Of a stretch of 64,000 bases of DNA, positions 1 to 11,265 are shown piece after piece (within the stretch, counting starts at the first letter, position 1; each line of letters begins with the position of its first letter). The stretch is taken from contig CAIIXF020000009.1 in NCBI GenBank assembly GCA_903813345.2, forward strand, positions 1,424,001 to 1,488,000. Direction: 5' to 3'. Both the position numbers and the translations under genes were made by a program. The notes below the pieces were generated by a model. That model was not told the DNA's origin. It worked only from the letters and a program-made list of their open reading frames with translations, and ran no database searches. The stretch is from Owenia fusiformis. Lineage: Eukaryota > Annelida > Polychaeta > Sabellida > Oweniidae.

Positions 1-615
1 GTAGTAATTGTAATACTCATTTACATAATTAAGCAATTAAAAAACTCAAAATGACAATATAAGTTAAACCTAAGTAAAATGAAGTAAAACTAAGTATTTA
101 ACTTTAAGTAATTTTTATACTTGGGAAATACTTTGGAAATACACAAGTATTTCATTTTTAAGAGTGTAATTTTAAAGGTTTGTTGGACTTGACTTACCTT
201 TGATTTGATGACCGAGTGTTTTCACATTCCGTAACATTTCGTAACTCAAGGCTACAAGAAACTCCAACCAGTGATAAGAATACTACAATTCCATTGAGCT
301 CATATACGGTCTTAGTCATTTTTAAACACGAATTTCATCAGACGTTATGACCTCTGCTTTCGTCGCCGAACGGAGGAATGTCTATTTAAACGAGGTATTA
401 AAGCAGTATTAAACAATATATGATGAAAACCGGATATTTCAACCTTGTATAAAGATCCATTTATGTCTAAAGTTATACTGAAGCAATATAATACTATTCA
501 AATTTGCAAAAAAGCATTCAGTAGAAAGTAAATATATTGTTTAAAATAGGGCAGTGGAATGATTGATAAAGTAACATTGTATCAGAACCAGCAGTTTAAA
601 TGTGTATTCTGATAA
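1..615. other. AT-rich stretch without recognised gene
   Basis: No ORF with protein-like composition, splice-framed exon, RNA gene or clear repeat end is visible here. It is ordinary AT-rich non-coding DNA leading up to the first inverted-repeat element at about position 620. Confidence 0.5.
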
Positions 616-619
616 ATAG

Positions 620-1490
620 CCAAAAGAGCACGTAGGTTATCGCAAACAATTTCAGACAATTAACTTGAGTATTGAATATGTTCTGATCATGAACATGGGT
701 GCATCTTTTATAGCCACCTGTCACCTTTAAGAAAACTGGATATAATTACGATTTAGTAAGACCTCGCAATGGACCAATCAACATACTTTTTCAAAAATGT
801 TGACCTAATTTTCACCAAAAATGCAACCTTTGATTACATTGCTGAATGCATAATTAGAATGTGTTTTAAGACATGTTATATTTCCTAAAAGGAAAGGTTG
901 ATTGCTCTAGGGACTTTGAAGATACTGAATTTGGATTACCAAAATGAACTGAAACCAATTGATAGCATGAGATTTTTCAATGAAGAAATAACATGGGGAA
1001 TACTAATCTTAGAGCAATTCAGTTTTTCTTTCAAGAACTATTTGATACATCAAAATAAAGAAGTAATGCATTGTAAAAAGTGATTGCATTTTTGGTGAAA
1101 ATTAGGTCAACATCTTTGAAAAAGTGTGTTGGTGGGTTAGTTGCAAGTAAATATTTTCAAGTCTGTTTGACTTTATTATCATTGTATATAATAATCTTAG
1201 AGCAATTCAGTTTTTCTTTCAAGAACTATTTGATACATCAAAATAAAGAAGTAATGCATTGTAAAAAGTGATTGCATTTTTGGTGAAAATTAGGTCAACA
1301 TCTTTGAAAAAGTGTGTTGGTGGGTTAGTTGCAAGTAAATATTTCCAAGTCTGTTTGACTTTATTATCATTGTATATAATTTTCTTTGAGATATTGAATT
1401 GATCTAAAAGATATACCTGTCTCCATGGTCAGAAAATAGCCTTCCAATATATAACTGTCTGAAATTGTTTGCGATAACCTCTTTGTTTGC
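620..1490. mobile_element. Inverted-repeat element (family M1, copy 1)
   Basis: About 30-bp inverted ends (633-662, starting TAGGTTATCGCAAACAA, and 1452-1482) enclose about 0.8 kb. The inner side also shows symmetry: the stretch at 785-830 is the reverse complement of the stretch at about 1085-1125. Diverged relatives occur at 13683-13915, which has both ends and is only about 235 bp, and at 56845-56965, which has one side. No transposase is present, so this is a MITE-like non-autonomous element, enlarged in this copy by the tandem duplication at 1005-1380. Confidence 0.6.
1005..1380. repeat. Tandem duplication, 2 x 188 bp
   Basis: Two adjacent copies of a 188-bp unit (1005-1192 and 1193-1380) differ by only one or two bases by eye. 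Both small ORFs read from this area end in the same peptide because of the duplication. It lies inside inverted-repeat element M1 and looks recent. Confidence 0.85.
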
Positions 1491-1817
1491 GTGAATCTTT
1501 CTGGAATAGTAAAATCATGAAACAAAAACACTCCCATTTCTTACATATATGCTGAAGTTGACACCTATTTCTTTGTAAATTGGATATTTTCTTCGTAAAC
1601 ATAAACATATTTTTAGAGCAAAGAATATGAAAACATTCAACTCTCCATTTGTTAAACAGTGACATTTAAAGTACTCAACAGCTCCTTTAAGCCATCTCAA
1701 TATAATACACGGACGAACGCAAGACCGACTGATATATACTCCTCAAAAAAAGTTAAGGACCTCATAGGTTTACATGTTAACCCCCATATTTGTTTAACGA
1801 CTGTTTTCTAAGCGGGG

Positions 1818-2525
1818 AACAAAAGAAATCTCAATAAAGAAAATAAATCTGTATCTTGATTCTACTCACTATAAAGTCCGCAACGTTTCAATGTTATATC
1901 TCAATTACATTGGGTCAAAATTGATGTCAAAATTTATGAATTTCATGAAATTTAACAAAAATGGCAGATCCCATGTTAAACAAATGGGGAATGGTTGGGT
2001 TGCCATAAGTCATATGAGGAAGGATCCATCCATCCGATTGCTCTCAAAATTGAGATAATTAAATTTGCTAAATTGTCTACTCGACAAAAATATGATTTAA
2101 TTGTCCAGGCTTTACAAAAGTTAATGGTTTCAAATTCAATAATTTTTTAATGAACCTCTTATTGAAATAACACAGGTAGTTCAGAGAGGTGGTCAAAATT
2201 ACTTTAACGCTCCGTATCACTAATTTTAACAACATAAGCAAGACATTTAGCTTGTAAAATGTAAAATCATTCAATTTTCTACTTAGAAAGTATTTCTAAT
2301 AAATGTTTTGCTGAATAGATATTCCAAAATCTGAGTTGTCCCTAAGCCACCATTCCCCATTTGTTTAACATGGGATCTGCCATTTTTGTAACATTTCATG
2401 GAGTTCATCAATTTTGACATCAAATTTTGACCCAATGTAATGGAGATATAACATTGAAACGTTGCGGACTTTATAGCGAATAGAATCAAGATACAGATTT
2501 ATTTACTTTATTGGGATTTCTTTCT
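1818..2525. mobile_element. Foldback element with about 190-bp arms
   Basis: The arms at 1818-2005 and 2336-2525 are reverse complements with scattered differences; both carry the block GTCCGCAACGTTTCAATG. The loop is about 330 bp. The ORFs on the minus strand here (2077-2274, 2283-2489) are products of the arms and resemble no protein I know. It is probably a MITE or foldback element. Confidence 0.65.
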
Positions 2526-2673
2526 ATTGTCTCCAGCAAAGGACAGTATGTGGATAAGTGAATCAACAATGTACAATGCTCTTACGGAATATCAGGAATG
2601 AAGTAGCAGCATTACATTAGTGATGTGAACAACAGGGAAACATATGAACATGAAATGTTTTTCAAAAATGTAT

Positions 2674-3936
2674 CACGGTGCCCATGTCAAGCTGCGCGCC
2701 TACTTAGGCGCGCAGTATGTTTCGATCACAAACTGCGTGCCTAACAACATTGCATCATTCAAGTCGGAGTCTGAATTTTGAAACGTAATTTTAAGACATT
2801 TATCCTGCATTGTTTTCTTGTTTAATGCGTTCATTCTGTGGCGAATATACGAATCTTGCAAATACTAGCAAAAACTATGTACAAATGGATCTAGGTTTTA
2901 AAACATAAGCAGATTAATGGCATTTTCGTCACTGATTTAACAGGAATTTATACGTAAATTGATCTAGCACTTTAAACATAAATGATAAATACTTCAGACT
3001 CGTTTTATATTTAATTCCTTACGTATTTATCATGTATAATTCAAAATATTTCGAGATAAAACAGATAATCGGGAGATTAAAAGGAAATAAAGCACAAACT
3101 GCGCGCCTATTTTTTGCCAGGAAATCACAAACTGCGCACATACTATCAAAACTACATATTATCATTGGACTTTCTACAGAGGCAGGTGTGTAGGTGTTTG
3201 TCATATAGCTTTGGACATTTTGCTATCGTCAGATTTTATGAGATTTTCATATTGAAAGTCAAAATGTATTACTTAGAAGTAACAATTAAGTTGGGAACGA
3301 AAAAACTTTTATTTCCAGATCATCATCTTGGTGGATGAACTCACATAGTATTTCAATTATTGGGTTCTACAATTAGATACGTATGTGCCTTACATATGGC
3401 GCTTACGTTTTCTAATAATACTAAACAAGCTTGGATAGGCAAGCAGTTTGGAAATATAAGGCACGTCGTTTGGGAAATACATGTGAATATAGGCGCGCAG
3501 TTTGACAAGAAATATGTTTAAATCACGTTTATGGCGTATTTTCGTTTGTAACAGAAACTATGCTGCTTTAATCAGATGAAGTGATCCTATATATTCTAGC
3601 ACACACAGACACAATGGCTGAATAAACGGCAATTCACGAGAAAAAGACATAGATATAACTTTACACTGTAAATTTTGAACACAGAAGTTACTTAAGACCC
3701 TCTATATATTGAGATAACTAGGTTTACATCGGGAACAACATTGAGTACTATGAGTAAATTAAGTTCATCTTCACAGAATGGTACTATCTTTAGAACGAGA
3801 TTAACCTTGTATTTGTCGTATTCTGGCTCTTTTGGGAGTCGTGTCCTCCCCGTCTTACATTTTGAAATATGCGCGCAGTTTGTCAGAGTTTCAAACTGCG
3901 TGCCTAGTAGGCGCGCAGCTTGACATGGGCATCGTG
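2674..3936. mobile_element. Element with GCGCGCC-rich inverted ends
   Basis: The ends at 2674-2720 and 3890-3936 are inverted copies (CACGGTGCCCATGTCAAGCT and onward). The end motif AAACTGCGCGCCTA or its complement recurs several more times inside (about 2731, 3095, 3127, 3490, 3867), in both orientations, in DNA that is otherwise AT-rich. Both sides are flanked by TGTAT, but weak symmetry continues outward (ATGTTTTTCA), so the exact boundary is uncertain. No transposase ORF is seen. Repeated subterminal motifs are typical of transposase-binding arrays in non-autonomous DNA elements. Confidence 0.65.
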
Positions 3937-3941
3937 TGTAT

Positions 3942-4925
3942 GAAAAACATACAGCTGCTCCGCAGAACGCGCGTACATGTTGCTATGGCAACTATACATT
4001 GAATATATTTGTGTAAAGTAAGAAATGTAATATAGTAAAATGAAGCTAACATCTTGATCTTTAATTTGTGTGAATTTCATATTGTTTCCATATCAAATAA
4101 AAAGAGAGCATAATAGAGCATATTTATCATTACTTCTCGAACACCCTGTAAATTGAAAACTGACAAATAAAATAGGTGTCCTATATTCTTGTAATAAATG
4201 AATTACAATGTCAAGTAACATTTGACGATGTTTTGAATGCATTGATATATTTCTATTGATACATTCTTATAACTTCATGCTGCAAAAATATAAAATTGAT
4301 GACACCCCCTATCTTATATTTTTTCCAGGTGTAGGGGAAATAGGACTCCACCTATTTTATATGTCACTTAGTACATGTTTCATAATTGCATCTAATGTAT
4401 ATATGCTAAATGTGTCAACTAGATGCCTTGAGGGGGTGAGGCAAACGATGTCCGATTTGGCTGAATTTTTTTGTGCGGTCCCTACTAACAATATATCATA
4501 ATGTATGAACAGCAACTTGATCAGAAAAAAAATTCCAAAAATGAAACACCCTAACTCGATGGTTAGTCGTAGAGAGAAATTCTTTGTTGCAAGGCATTGG
4601 AATTTAAAAACGGTTTAGTTTTAGAGTCTACGGAGCACAAAGGATATCTTGATGCCTTCATATTTCAGGATATATATTCAGTAAAAGATTCACCGAAAAC
4701 TATTTTAATATAGAAAATCAAATTGTCTAACTTTTTCGAATTCAATTGTATTTTGCGAAAACAAAATGCAGGTATCGGAAATGATGTCAATTAATTTTTT
4801 CCAGCCCTAAAAACAGTTTTTTCTTTACACTGTACATATCATTCAAATAAGAATTCAAACATAAGGAGGCTTAAACACTCTGGTTGCCAAACTTTTGGAG
4901 GGAATGTAAATTGTATGTACACGTA
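3942..4925. other. Non-coding stretch, nothing recognised
   Basis: An 81-codon ORF at 4256-4501 has no motif, no splice framing and no compositional sign of coding. Nothing else is supportable here. Confidence 0.4.
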
Positions 4926-5790
4926 CAGGGTGGTCAAATAAAACGACAACCCTATCGCTATACTCCCTGATATTTGGTACATGTGTACATCATTCAATCT
5001 CCCACCAGCATACAATATTTCATGTCCAGGTTGATAGTTTACAGCACTTTAAAAAATATTCTCCAAAGTTCAATATTGTGCTTTTGGTAAACCTGCATCC
5101 GACGTCCAAAATGTTCTCACCTGACTTCTACCTGTGGAATATGCCAAAGGTAAAGTGTACAAAAAGGACCTCAGGACAATTACAGACCTCAAAAAGGAGA
5201 TCATAATTTTCATTCAGGCCATACAATGTACCTACTGAGGATTGCAGCTGGGTCATAGACAACTTGTGCAGGTTTACCTAAGCGCGATGATGGCCGAACC
5301 TTGGGCATGTTGTTTAAAGTGCTGTAACATTGTAGAAGATATGCAAATGAGCTAATTTGCATAGATTTTACCATATCTGAAAGGGCATCCAACATGCTTT
5401 CATTTGGTATCAAGATTATTTAAAACGGATAAGAAATGGAATAGTTCCATAACAAAACATGTTATTGGTGATTCGAATACTGTTAATAGCAAGTATTTTA
5501 TCCAGCGTCTGTTTCCATGCTAACGGGACCATTTCCAGAACTTCTCATTTAGTGGAAGATGTAGTGGTGATGCACAGCTTTCCAAAATACCAAGAAAACC
5601 AACAGGGTCAGTCGATCCTTTTTTATATTATTATTTTGCAAATCCCTACTCGTCTATTGTGATCAATCATGAAATATGGTAGGCTGATAGGAAATTGTAT
5701 GATGTAAAAGTGTGTAAAGTATCAGGGTGTAATTCTTTAAAATAACCAAGATATGAGGAAAATACAGGGTTTCCTTTTTTGACAACCCTG
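4926..5790 (+). mobile_element. Tc1/mariner-type remnant
   Basis: The ends start CAGGGTGGTCAAATAAAACG (left) and, on the other strand, CAGGGTTGTCAAAAAAGG (right), each next to TA. Between about 5110 and 5245 the plus strand still reads the C-terminal part of a Tc1/mariner transposase: a shifted SPDFYLW segment, then GKVYKKDLRTITDLKKEI in the neighbouring frame. The upstream transposase is missing, so the copy is dead and internally deleted. The right flank resembles 33980-34115, a second relative. Confidence 0.65.
5459..5606 (+). CDS. Candidate first exon with signal peptide
   Basis: From the ATG at 5459 the reading is a textbook secretion signal: MLLVIRILLIASILSSVC, then a small-residue region, then about 25 polar residues up to a possible donor G|GTCAGT after 5606 (phase 1). 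A secreted astacin further downstream lacks its N-terminus in my model, and a phase-1 donor matches the phase needed at 16507. Against it: the exon lies inside the right half of a mariner remnant, the gap is 10.9 kb, and the expected exon with the start of the protease domain was not found between them. It could be a chance ORF. Confidence 0.35.
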
Positions 5791-6690
5791 TATGAAAAAT
5801 ACAGAAATGGTTTCATGTGAGGAACCCCAATAAAGGGGGAGATTTGTTGATAGCATAAAACACAGAACCCCTGGTCACCGAATCCTGACTATGCCACTGG
5901 AGATACTGATATTGTACGAGCCAATAACCAGATATTTTGTGGATGTTATGTGACAATTCTTCAATTTAAAAAGTGCTACAAGGCATCAATGATTCATCGA
6001 GTTGTTTTCAGCATTAGCCTATGGAGCTTGAGAAACGCCAAACTTCTACCATATCCAAACAATAGATCCTAGTTGCGATAGTCCGGTTGAATAGGTATGG
6101 GTAATCAATTCTAGGTTTAAAAGTCCACAAGAGACCGTGATTCCCATAGCAAAGACTGTCGTTACTAAGTTTTACAAGTCCGTGGGAATTCCGTTTCCAG
6201 ATTTTTAAGTCCGGGACTCTCAAACCCAGGATTTCACACCCTGGATTCATGTAGAGCACGGTCTTGGGCTTATTTAGAGCTTGAGTTCTCTGTCCTTGTG
6301 AATTGTTGTGTTTTATGGATTATGACGACGGCTTTGCGAACGGATGTTGACCCTTTGAAATTCGACTTCGAGACAGGATTTTATCTATCCCACATCATTT
6401 GAGACTGAATACTGCATCTTTTATGAGTACTAGAATCTACAACTATTTTTAATGTTATGAGTTTTGGCTATCAATTTTTCAATTTTTCTTCAACATGTAT
6501 TGTAATGACTTCAGTATGAATGAAATGCCCCTTGGTGTTCTGGTTCTGGATTGTGCTATTGGTTCTCGATTGGAAGGGGAAGGGGGATATAAGACATACA
6601 AAGACATACAAAGAAAGGTATATACTGGTTGTGTTGCAGTAATTGTGCCAACACAGCCCAGTCTATCTAGGTCAGCACAATACAGAAATA
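5791..6690. other. Non-coding; one dispersed-repeat copy
   Basis: The segment 6300-6410 belongs to a family seen again at 43940-44060 and 49560-49680; it shares the blocks GGATGTTGACCCTTTGAA and CTATCCMACA. The 128-codon ORF starting at 6495 runs into the minisatellite and has no protein-like features. Nothing else is recognised. Confidence 0.5.
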
Positions 6691-7326
6691 GTATACATAC
6701 GATATCCCTAATTGGTTATTCAATAGTCCTTACTGAACCCCTAAGAGGTGCTTTATATCCTCTTTTGGTTCTTTGTTCTTGGTGTTATCATAATATGCAC
6801 TTTTTGTGTCATAATACCCCAAATTTGTTTCATAATAGCCCCAAGCAGTTCCTTAGTATACCCAGAAAGAGCTTTAATTAGTTTCTAAATACCCATTAGT
6901 GATTCCTAATATGCCTTGTAGTGCTCTCTAGGGTCTAACAGAGCACCATAATGACCTACTTGAAACCATCATGAGCTTTCAGAGAAAGCCATGGAACAAT
7001 TTAGGGTATCTAGGAAACCATGATGGAATACTGGAGCACCGCAAGTCATACTAGGAATCTCCAAGAGCTATAAATTTAAACACTTCCTGGGTATACTAGG
7101 GAATCGCTAGAGGCTACAAGAAACAAATGTGGGTGACAAAGGCACAACAAGGGCATCTTTGGGAATCACTAATGGATATTTAAGTACCAATTGTGGCTAT
7201 CAAAGCACCACCAAGGCATACTAAGGAGTCACTAGGGCCGATTCAGAAACCAGTAGGGATTATTAAAACATCTCTAAGTAACTAAGGAATCAGTAAGTGC
7301 TATTTAGGAACCAATTTGTGGTAATA
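6690..7326. repeat. Degenerate minisatellite, about 65-bp unit, left part
   Basis: Repeated blocks such as ACTAGGAATCACTA, AGGAACCAATTTG and GCACAACCAAGGCATACT recur every 60-70 bp. Units before about 6945 read in the opposite orientation to those after about 6985. The array resumes in the same orientation at 15724-15985, so it was one array split by the 8.4 kb insertion. Confidence 0.65.
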
Positions 7327-7862
7327 GAGATTTTACATTTTGGCATGCCAACCTAAGGTCCTTACCATGGCATGGGTGCACTAAGGTCCTATCACTTTTG
7401 GAAGAGTTTATTTTCATTCAAAAGGTAGTATAGGAGTCGATACATTTCATAAGCACAACATTTGAATACACACAGCTCAGTGGAGTCAGTTACTTGAATT
7501 AAAACCTAGACATTGCAAATCTATATAGTAATGTATTAGCATAGTATATAATTTATCAATTGTGCAAAAGACCCCATGCAGAACAGTTCTAGTGATAAAG
7601 ACAATCTTCCCATTACAAACCAAAGGCTTTACCAAAATGCCCAAAAAATCACTATTGATTTTTCTATTATTGCAGACATTTATGGTTAGTCTATTGACTA
7701 AATTTCACAAACAGGCACACTTCTAAAAAATCTTACTTGGATATACAAATTAAGGTACTATGGAAGTTAACAGGAAATGACAAAACAAAAAATGTCAAAA
7801 CCATGCTGGATTTTGAAATTATTTTGAATCAAGATAACAGAGTTCTGGTTGGACCTCCAGTC

Positions 7863-9190
7863 ATGAAGTTTATTCCATTTGGAATAATGTTTTTAATGAA
7901 TCTGAATGCCATATATTTATCTCGTAATTGTTTGTCCATTTATCTTTTGGATAGTTTCCAGGTTTTCTAATCCTTTAGCGGGTAGTGTAATTGGCATCTT
8001 TTCAATTTATATGAATGCATGGTTGACCCCAGTTTCACCAGTGTACTTTATAAAGACATTCAGTTCAGTATGTAAGACAGTCCGCAACACGTGGAAATTT
8101 CAACATTTTACAACAGTTTTACAGCAGTTTTACTTCATTTTAATACAATGGCTGAGAGTAAATCGGACATTCTTGAAGCAGGCAGGAAGTGCAGTAAGTG
8201 TAGGGGCCTTATAAGACATCATATTGGCCCTCATGGAACTAAATGTGACTTTGAAATTCAAAAAGAATATCGAGATCAGGACGTTGAAGTCGATGTTACC
8301 AATGAGATTCTAGAATTAAAGAATCTCATGGAACGTATGATGATAAGTAATGAAACTTTCAAGCAGGATGTGAAGACTGAGATGGAATCCATGAAGCATG
8401 AGATATTGCAAATAAAATCTCGTTCCAATGATAACAATGATATACCATCAACATTTTCTGTACCGTCAATGTCACCCAAGAAAGTCGTACCATCAGCCCC
8501 TGCTAAATTTTTGGGCCGTGTTCATTTACGCTAAATGCTCATATTTAATGTTTTGATAGTAAATGAATAAATAAAAGCCTACTTTTAGCCCAAACATCAG
8601 TTTTCTCTGTGTTATATTATAATGAAGTGTGTACATTAATGAAGTTTATTCCATTTGGAATAATGTTTTTAATGAATCTGAATGCCATATATTTATCTCG
8701 TAATTGTTTGTCCATTTATCTTTTGGATAGTTTCCAGGTTTTCTAATCCTTTAGCGGGTAGTGTAATTGGCATCTTTTCAATTTATATGAATGCATGGTT
8801 GACCCCAGTTTCACCAGTGTACTTTATAAAGACATTCAGTTCAGTATGTAAGACAGTCCACAACACGTGGAAATTTCAACACCCTCTTTAAAATCCCTCC
8901 CACCCAATGTTTTCATTAATTAATATAATTAATTATACATTAAAATAAGTGAAAACAAGAGATATTGTTTTTTATGTGTGTCTTTGTATGTGTTTTTATT
9001 TCATTCGTTCTAATGTATGATATGTTATTTAAGTTCAGTATGTATTATATGTTATTTTATAATCAGGCCGTGTTCATTTACGCTAAATGCTCATATTTAA
9101 TGTTTTGATAGTAAATGAATAAATAAAAGCCTACTTTTAGCCCAAACATCAGTTTTCTCTGTGTTATATTATAATGAAGTGTGTACATTA
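7863..9190 (+). mobile_element. Split-direct-repeat retro-element, non-autonomous
   Basis: The structure is A1 (7863-8104), internal region with an ORF (8105-8513), B1 (8514-8638), A2 (8639-8880), spacer (8881-9065), B2 (9066-9190). A1 and A2 are 242 bp with one difference by eye; B1 and B2 are 125 bp and look identical. B1 abuts A2, so the element's right end is joined to its left end internally. The inverted partner arm of the host foldback element preserves the empty site and shows no target-site duplication. DIRS/Ngaro/PAT-type tyrosine-recombinase retrotransposons have split direct repeats and lack target duplications. Reverse transcriptase and recombinase are absent here, so it would be a deleted, non-autonomous derivative. 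A tandem dimer from a circular intermediate is the alternative. Confidence 0.65.
8148..8534 (+). CDS. Gag-like zinc-motif/coiled-coil ORF
   Basis: The 128-codon ORF starts MAESKSDILEAGRKCSKCRG. Residues 14-35 contain CxxC, then H, H, GPxG, C (CSKCRGLIRHHIGPHGTKC), a compact zinc-binding-like motif. About residues 50-105 are rich in E, K, L and M in a heptad-like pattern (NEILELKNLMERMM), suggesting a coiled coil. The tail is rich in S and P. The last six codons lie in repeat B1, so the natural C-terminus is probably lost by internal deletion. Similar short Cys/His motifs occur near the N-terminus of retrotransposon gag-like proteins; that link is inference. The start at 8148 was preferred to 8091 because the earlier codons lie partly in repeat A1 and look unlike protein. 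Confidence 0.5.
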   Translation: MAESKSDILEAGRKCSKCRGLIRHHIGPHGTKCDFEIQKEYRDQDVEVDVTNEILELKNLMERMMISNETFKQDVKTEMESMKHEILQIKSRSNDNNDIPSTFSVPSMSPKKVVPSAPAKFLGRVHLR

Positions 9191-9849
9191 AGTTTAATTA
9201 GTTCCACATATCATTTACATGACTGGGAACACAAGGAAATGGTCAGAATGACCATAAACATGATGAAATATCCTTTTCAGCCCTCTGAAAATGTGACTGA
9301 AAATAGCCAAGAGTAGGTGCTCAGGAAAGGTCACTGAAGAGAATCTTTTGACTTTTTCAGAAAATGTGCCCAATATATAACTCTAAATGATACAATTTTG
9401 AAAAAATTCATATCATTCTCAGAAAAAGAAAAAAAAGAAAAAAAAAATGAATTCAAAATCGATCTATTTTCCTTTTAACTACAGCAATTATTGTTTCAGA
9501 CAATTTTTTAAAATTTCAAAGATTGTATCATTTAGAGCAATATATTAGACACATTTTCTGAAAAAAATCAAGAGATTCTGTCCATTGACCTTTCCTGAGC
9601 CCTACTTTTAGCCATTTTTCAGTCACATTTTCAGAGGGCTGAAAAGGTTATTTCATCATGTTTATGGTCATTCTGACCATTTTCCTTGTGTTCCCGGTCA
9701 TGTAAATATGTTGAACTAGTTAAACTGACTGGAGGTCCAAACAGAACTCTGTTATCTTGGTTCAAAAAAATTTCAGAATCCAGCATGGTTTTGTCATTTT
9801 TTGTTTTGTCATTTCTGTTAACTTACATAGCACCTTAAATTACAAATTA

Positions 9850-10410
9850 AAATGTGTTGCATGAAACACGTTGATGAATTTGTTCATACAAACTGGAGAA
9901 AGTATATAATCTGGGTTCTCCACTTTCAATGAACACATTTTTGGTACTTTCTCCTGCATGTCTGAACAAATATTTTGTGTCCATTCTCCAACATGCATAA
10001 GCAAATGATTTGTACTTTCTCCACTGTGCATGAACCAAAACGTTGTTCATTCTCTTCCGTGATTTCAATATTTTGTTAATTAATCAATGTGTCAGAACGA
10101 ATAAAATGTACCTAAACCAGTGAGTATGAACGAATTTAATGTACTACAATATCTATAATGTGTATGAAGAGACATTAGGCTCTTTCTCCTGTATGGACAT
10201 GTATATGAACCAACACGCCTGTGTATATACTTTCTCCAGTATGTATGAACAAATATCATGTACTCCATTGTTTATAAAGACACATTTTGTATGAACAAAT
10301 ACAAGTACTATGTAGTTTCTCCAGTGTGTATGAACGTACAGAGTATTGGTTAAATAAATAAAGTGAAAGTACATAATATTTGCTCATACACACTGGAGAA
10401 AGTACATGAT
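9850..10410 (-). repeat. Degenerate short repeats with a TGGAGAAAGTA core
   Basis: The core TGGAGAAAGTA (or complement TACTTTCTCCA), followed by a GTATGAACAAAT-like block, recurs at about 9892, 9948, 9980, 10015, 10185, 10230, 10316 and 10390, in both orientations and with uneven spacing. On the minus strand some units read MHSGEST or similar, which resembles zinc-finger HTGE linkers. The spacing (often about 33 bp) is wrong for 84-bp C2H2 units and no CxxC...HxxxH is present. Confidence 0.5.
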
Positions 10411-10639
10411 ATTTGTCATTATCCCACCCTAAGTGCTTTATATGATTGTATAATAGCATTGTATAGCTGCAATATAAAACCAACACTCATCGTATATAAC
10501 TCTTGAGAACGATATACAACTCCTGGATAGCGTATACAACTCCTGGGCAGCGTATACAACTAGTGTACTCTTCGACTTGATATACAACTGCTGAATTTGG
10601 ATTAACCTTTTATTCATTACATATTATGGTGGGATAATA

Positions 10640-10790
10640 AGATCATATAATGGTTGATTCTGTATATCGTTATACTCTCGTGAGTATATGATATATTCAC
10701 TCGTTCCCTTCAGTCACTCGTGAATATATCATATACTCACTTGAGTATAAACACGATATACGGAATCAACCATTATATAACCTCATAATA
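10640..10790. repeat. Palindrome, about 60-bp arms
   Basis: The arms at 10644-10700 and 10725-10787 are inverted (ATAATGGTTGATTCTGTATA on the left). Just upstream, 10495-10590, the short block CGTATACAACTCCTGG is repeated with variation about five times. No gene is visible. Confidence 0.6.
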
Positions 10791-10939
10791 CACGACAGTT
10801 AAAATTTATTGTTTCATATACACTGGAAAAATATAAATAGTAGTCCATACACACATACACAGAAAGTAAATAAAACAATAAAATATTGGTTTAGGCACAT
10901 GGGAAATTAACCTAGTTTCGATTCATACATACTGGAGAA

Positions 10940-11265
10940 AGTATAAACAGAGGAGTGTGACTCTGAAAATGTGACTCAAAAACAGTTAAAAGTTGGACTT
11001 TTAGAAAGGTCACCAGACAGAATCTATTGCATTTTTGATAAAGTGTGCCAAATATATTATTTGAAATTATAGAAGCTTTTGAAAATTTGAATTCATTCCT
11101 AAAAATAGAAAAAATGATAAAACTGCTTTAGAAAGCAATCCATTCTCTTTTTATGATCACAATTTTTGTTTCAGACAACTTTTCAAAATTTCAAAGCTCC
11201 TATGACATGTATGATTTAGAGTAATATATTGGGCACATTTTCTGAGAAGTCTTTCACATGATCAG
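10940..11265. repeat. Diverged copy of the 9191-9726 foldback
   Basis: Blocks such as GAAAATGTGACT, AGGTCACCAGACAGAATCT and GTTTCAGACAACTTTTCAAAATTTC match the foldback arms at 9191-9425 and 9495-9726 with many changes. Same family, older copy. Confidence 0.5.

Larger units (their letters stand above)
7737..9849. mobile_element. Foldback element, interrupted
   Basis: The left arm is in two pieces (7737-7862 and 9191-9425) and pairs with one continuous right arm (9495-9849). Removing 7863-9190 rejoins the left arm exactly as predicted by the right arm: CCAGTC followed by AGTTTAA. The uninterrupted element would be about 785 bp, almost all hairpin. A diverged relative is at 10940-11260. Confidence 0.75.

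Noticed and set aside
6495-6881. 128-codon ORF
   Set aside because: It runs into the degenerate minisatellite, has no motif and no exon borders; its length is explained by chance and repeat content.
8091-8147. Upstream start for the gag-like ORF
   Set aside because: The extra 19 codons begin inside repeat A1 and look unlike protein; the ATG at 8148 starts a charged, protein-like segment.
9840-10486. C2H2 zinc-finger array on the minus strand
   Set aside because: HTGE-like peptides occur but the period is not 84 bp and no CxxC...HxxxH units exist.
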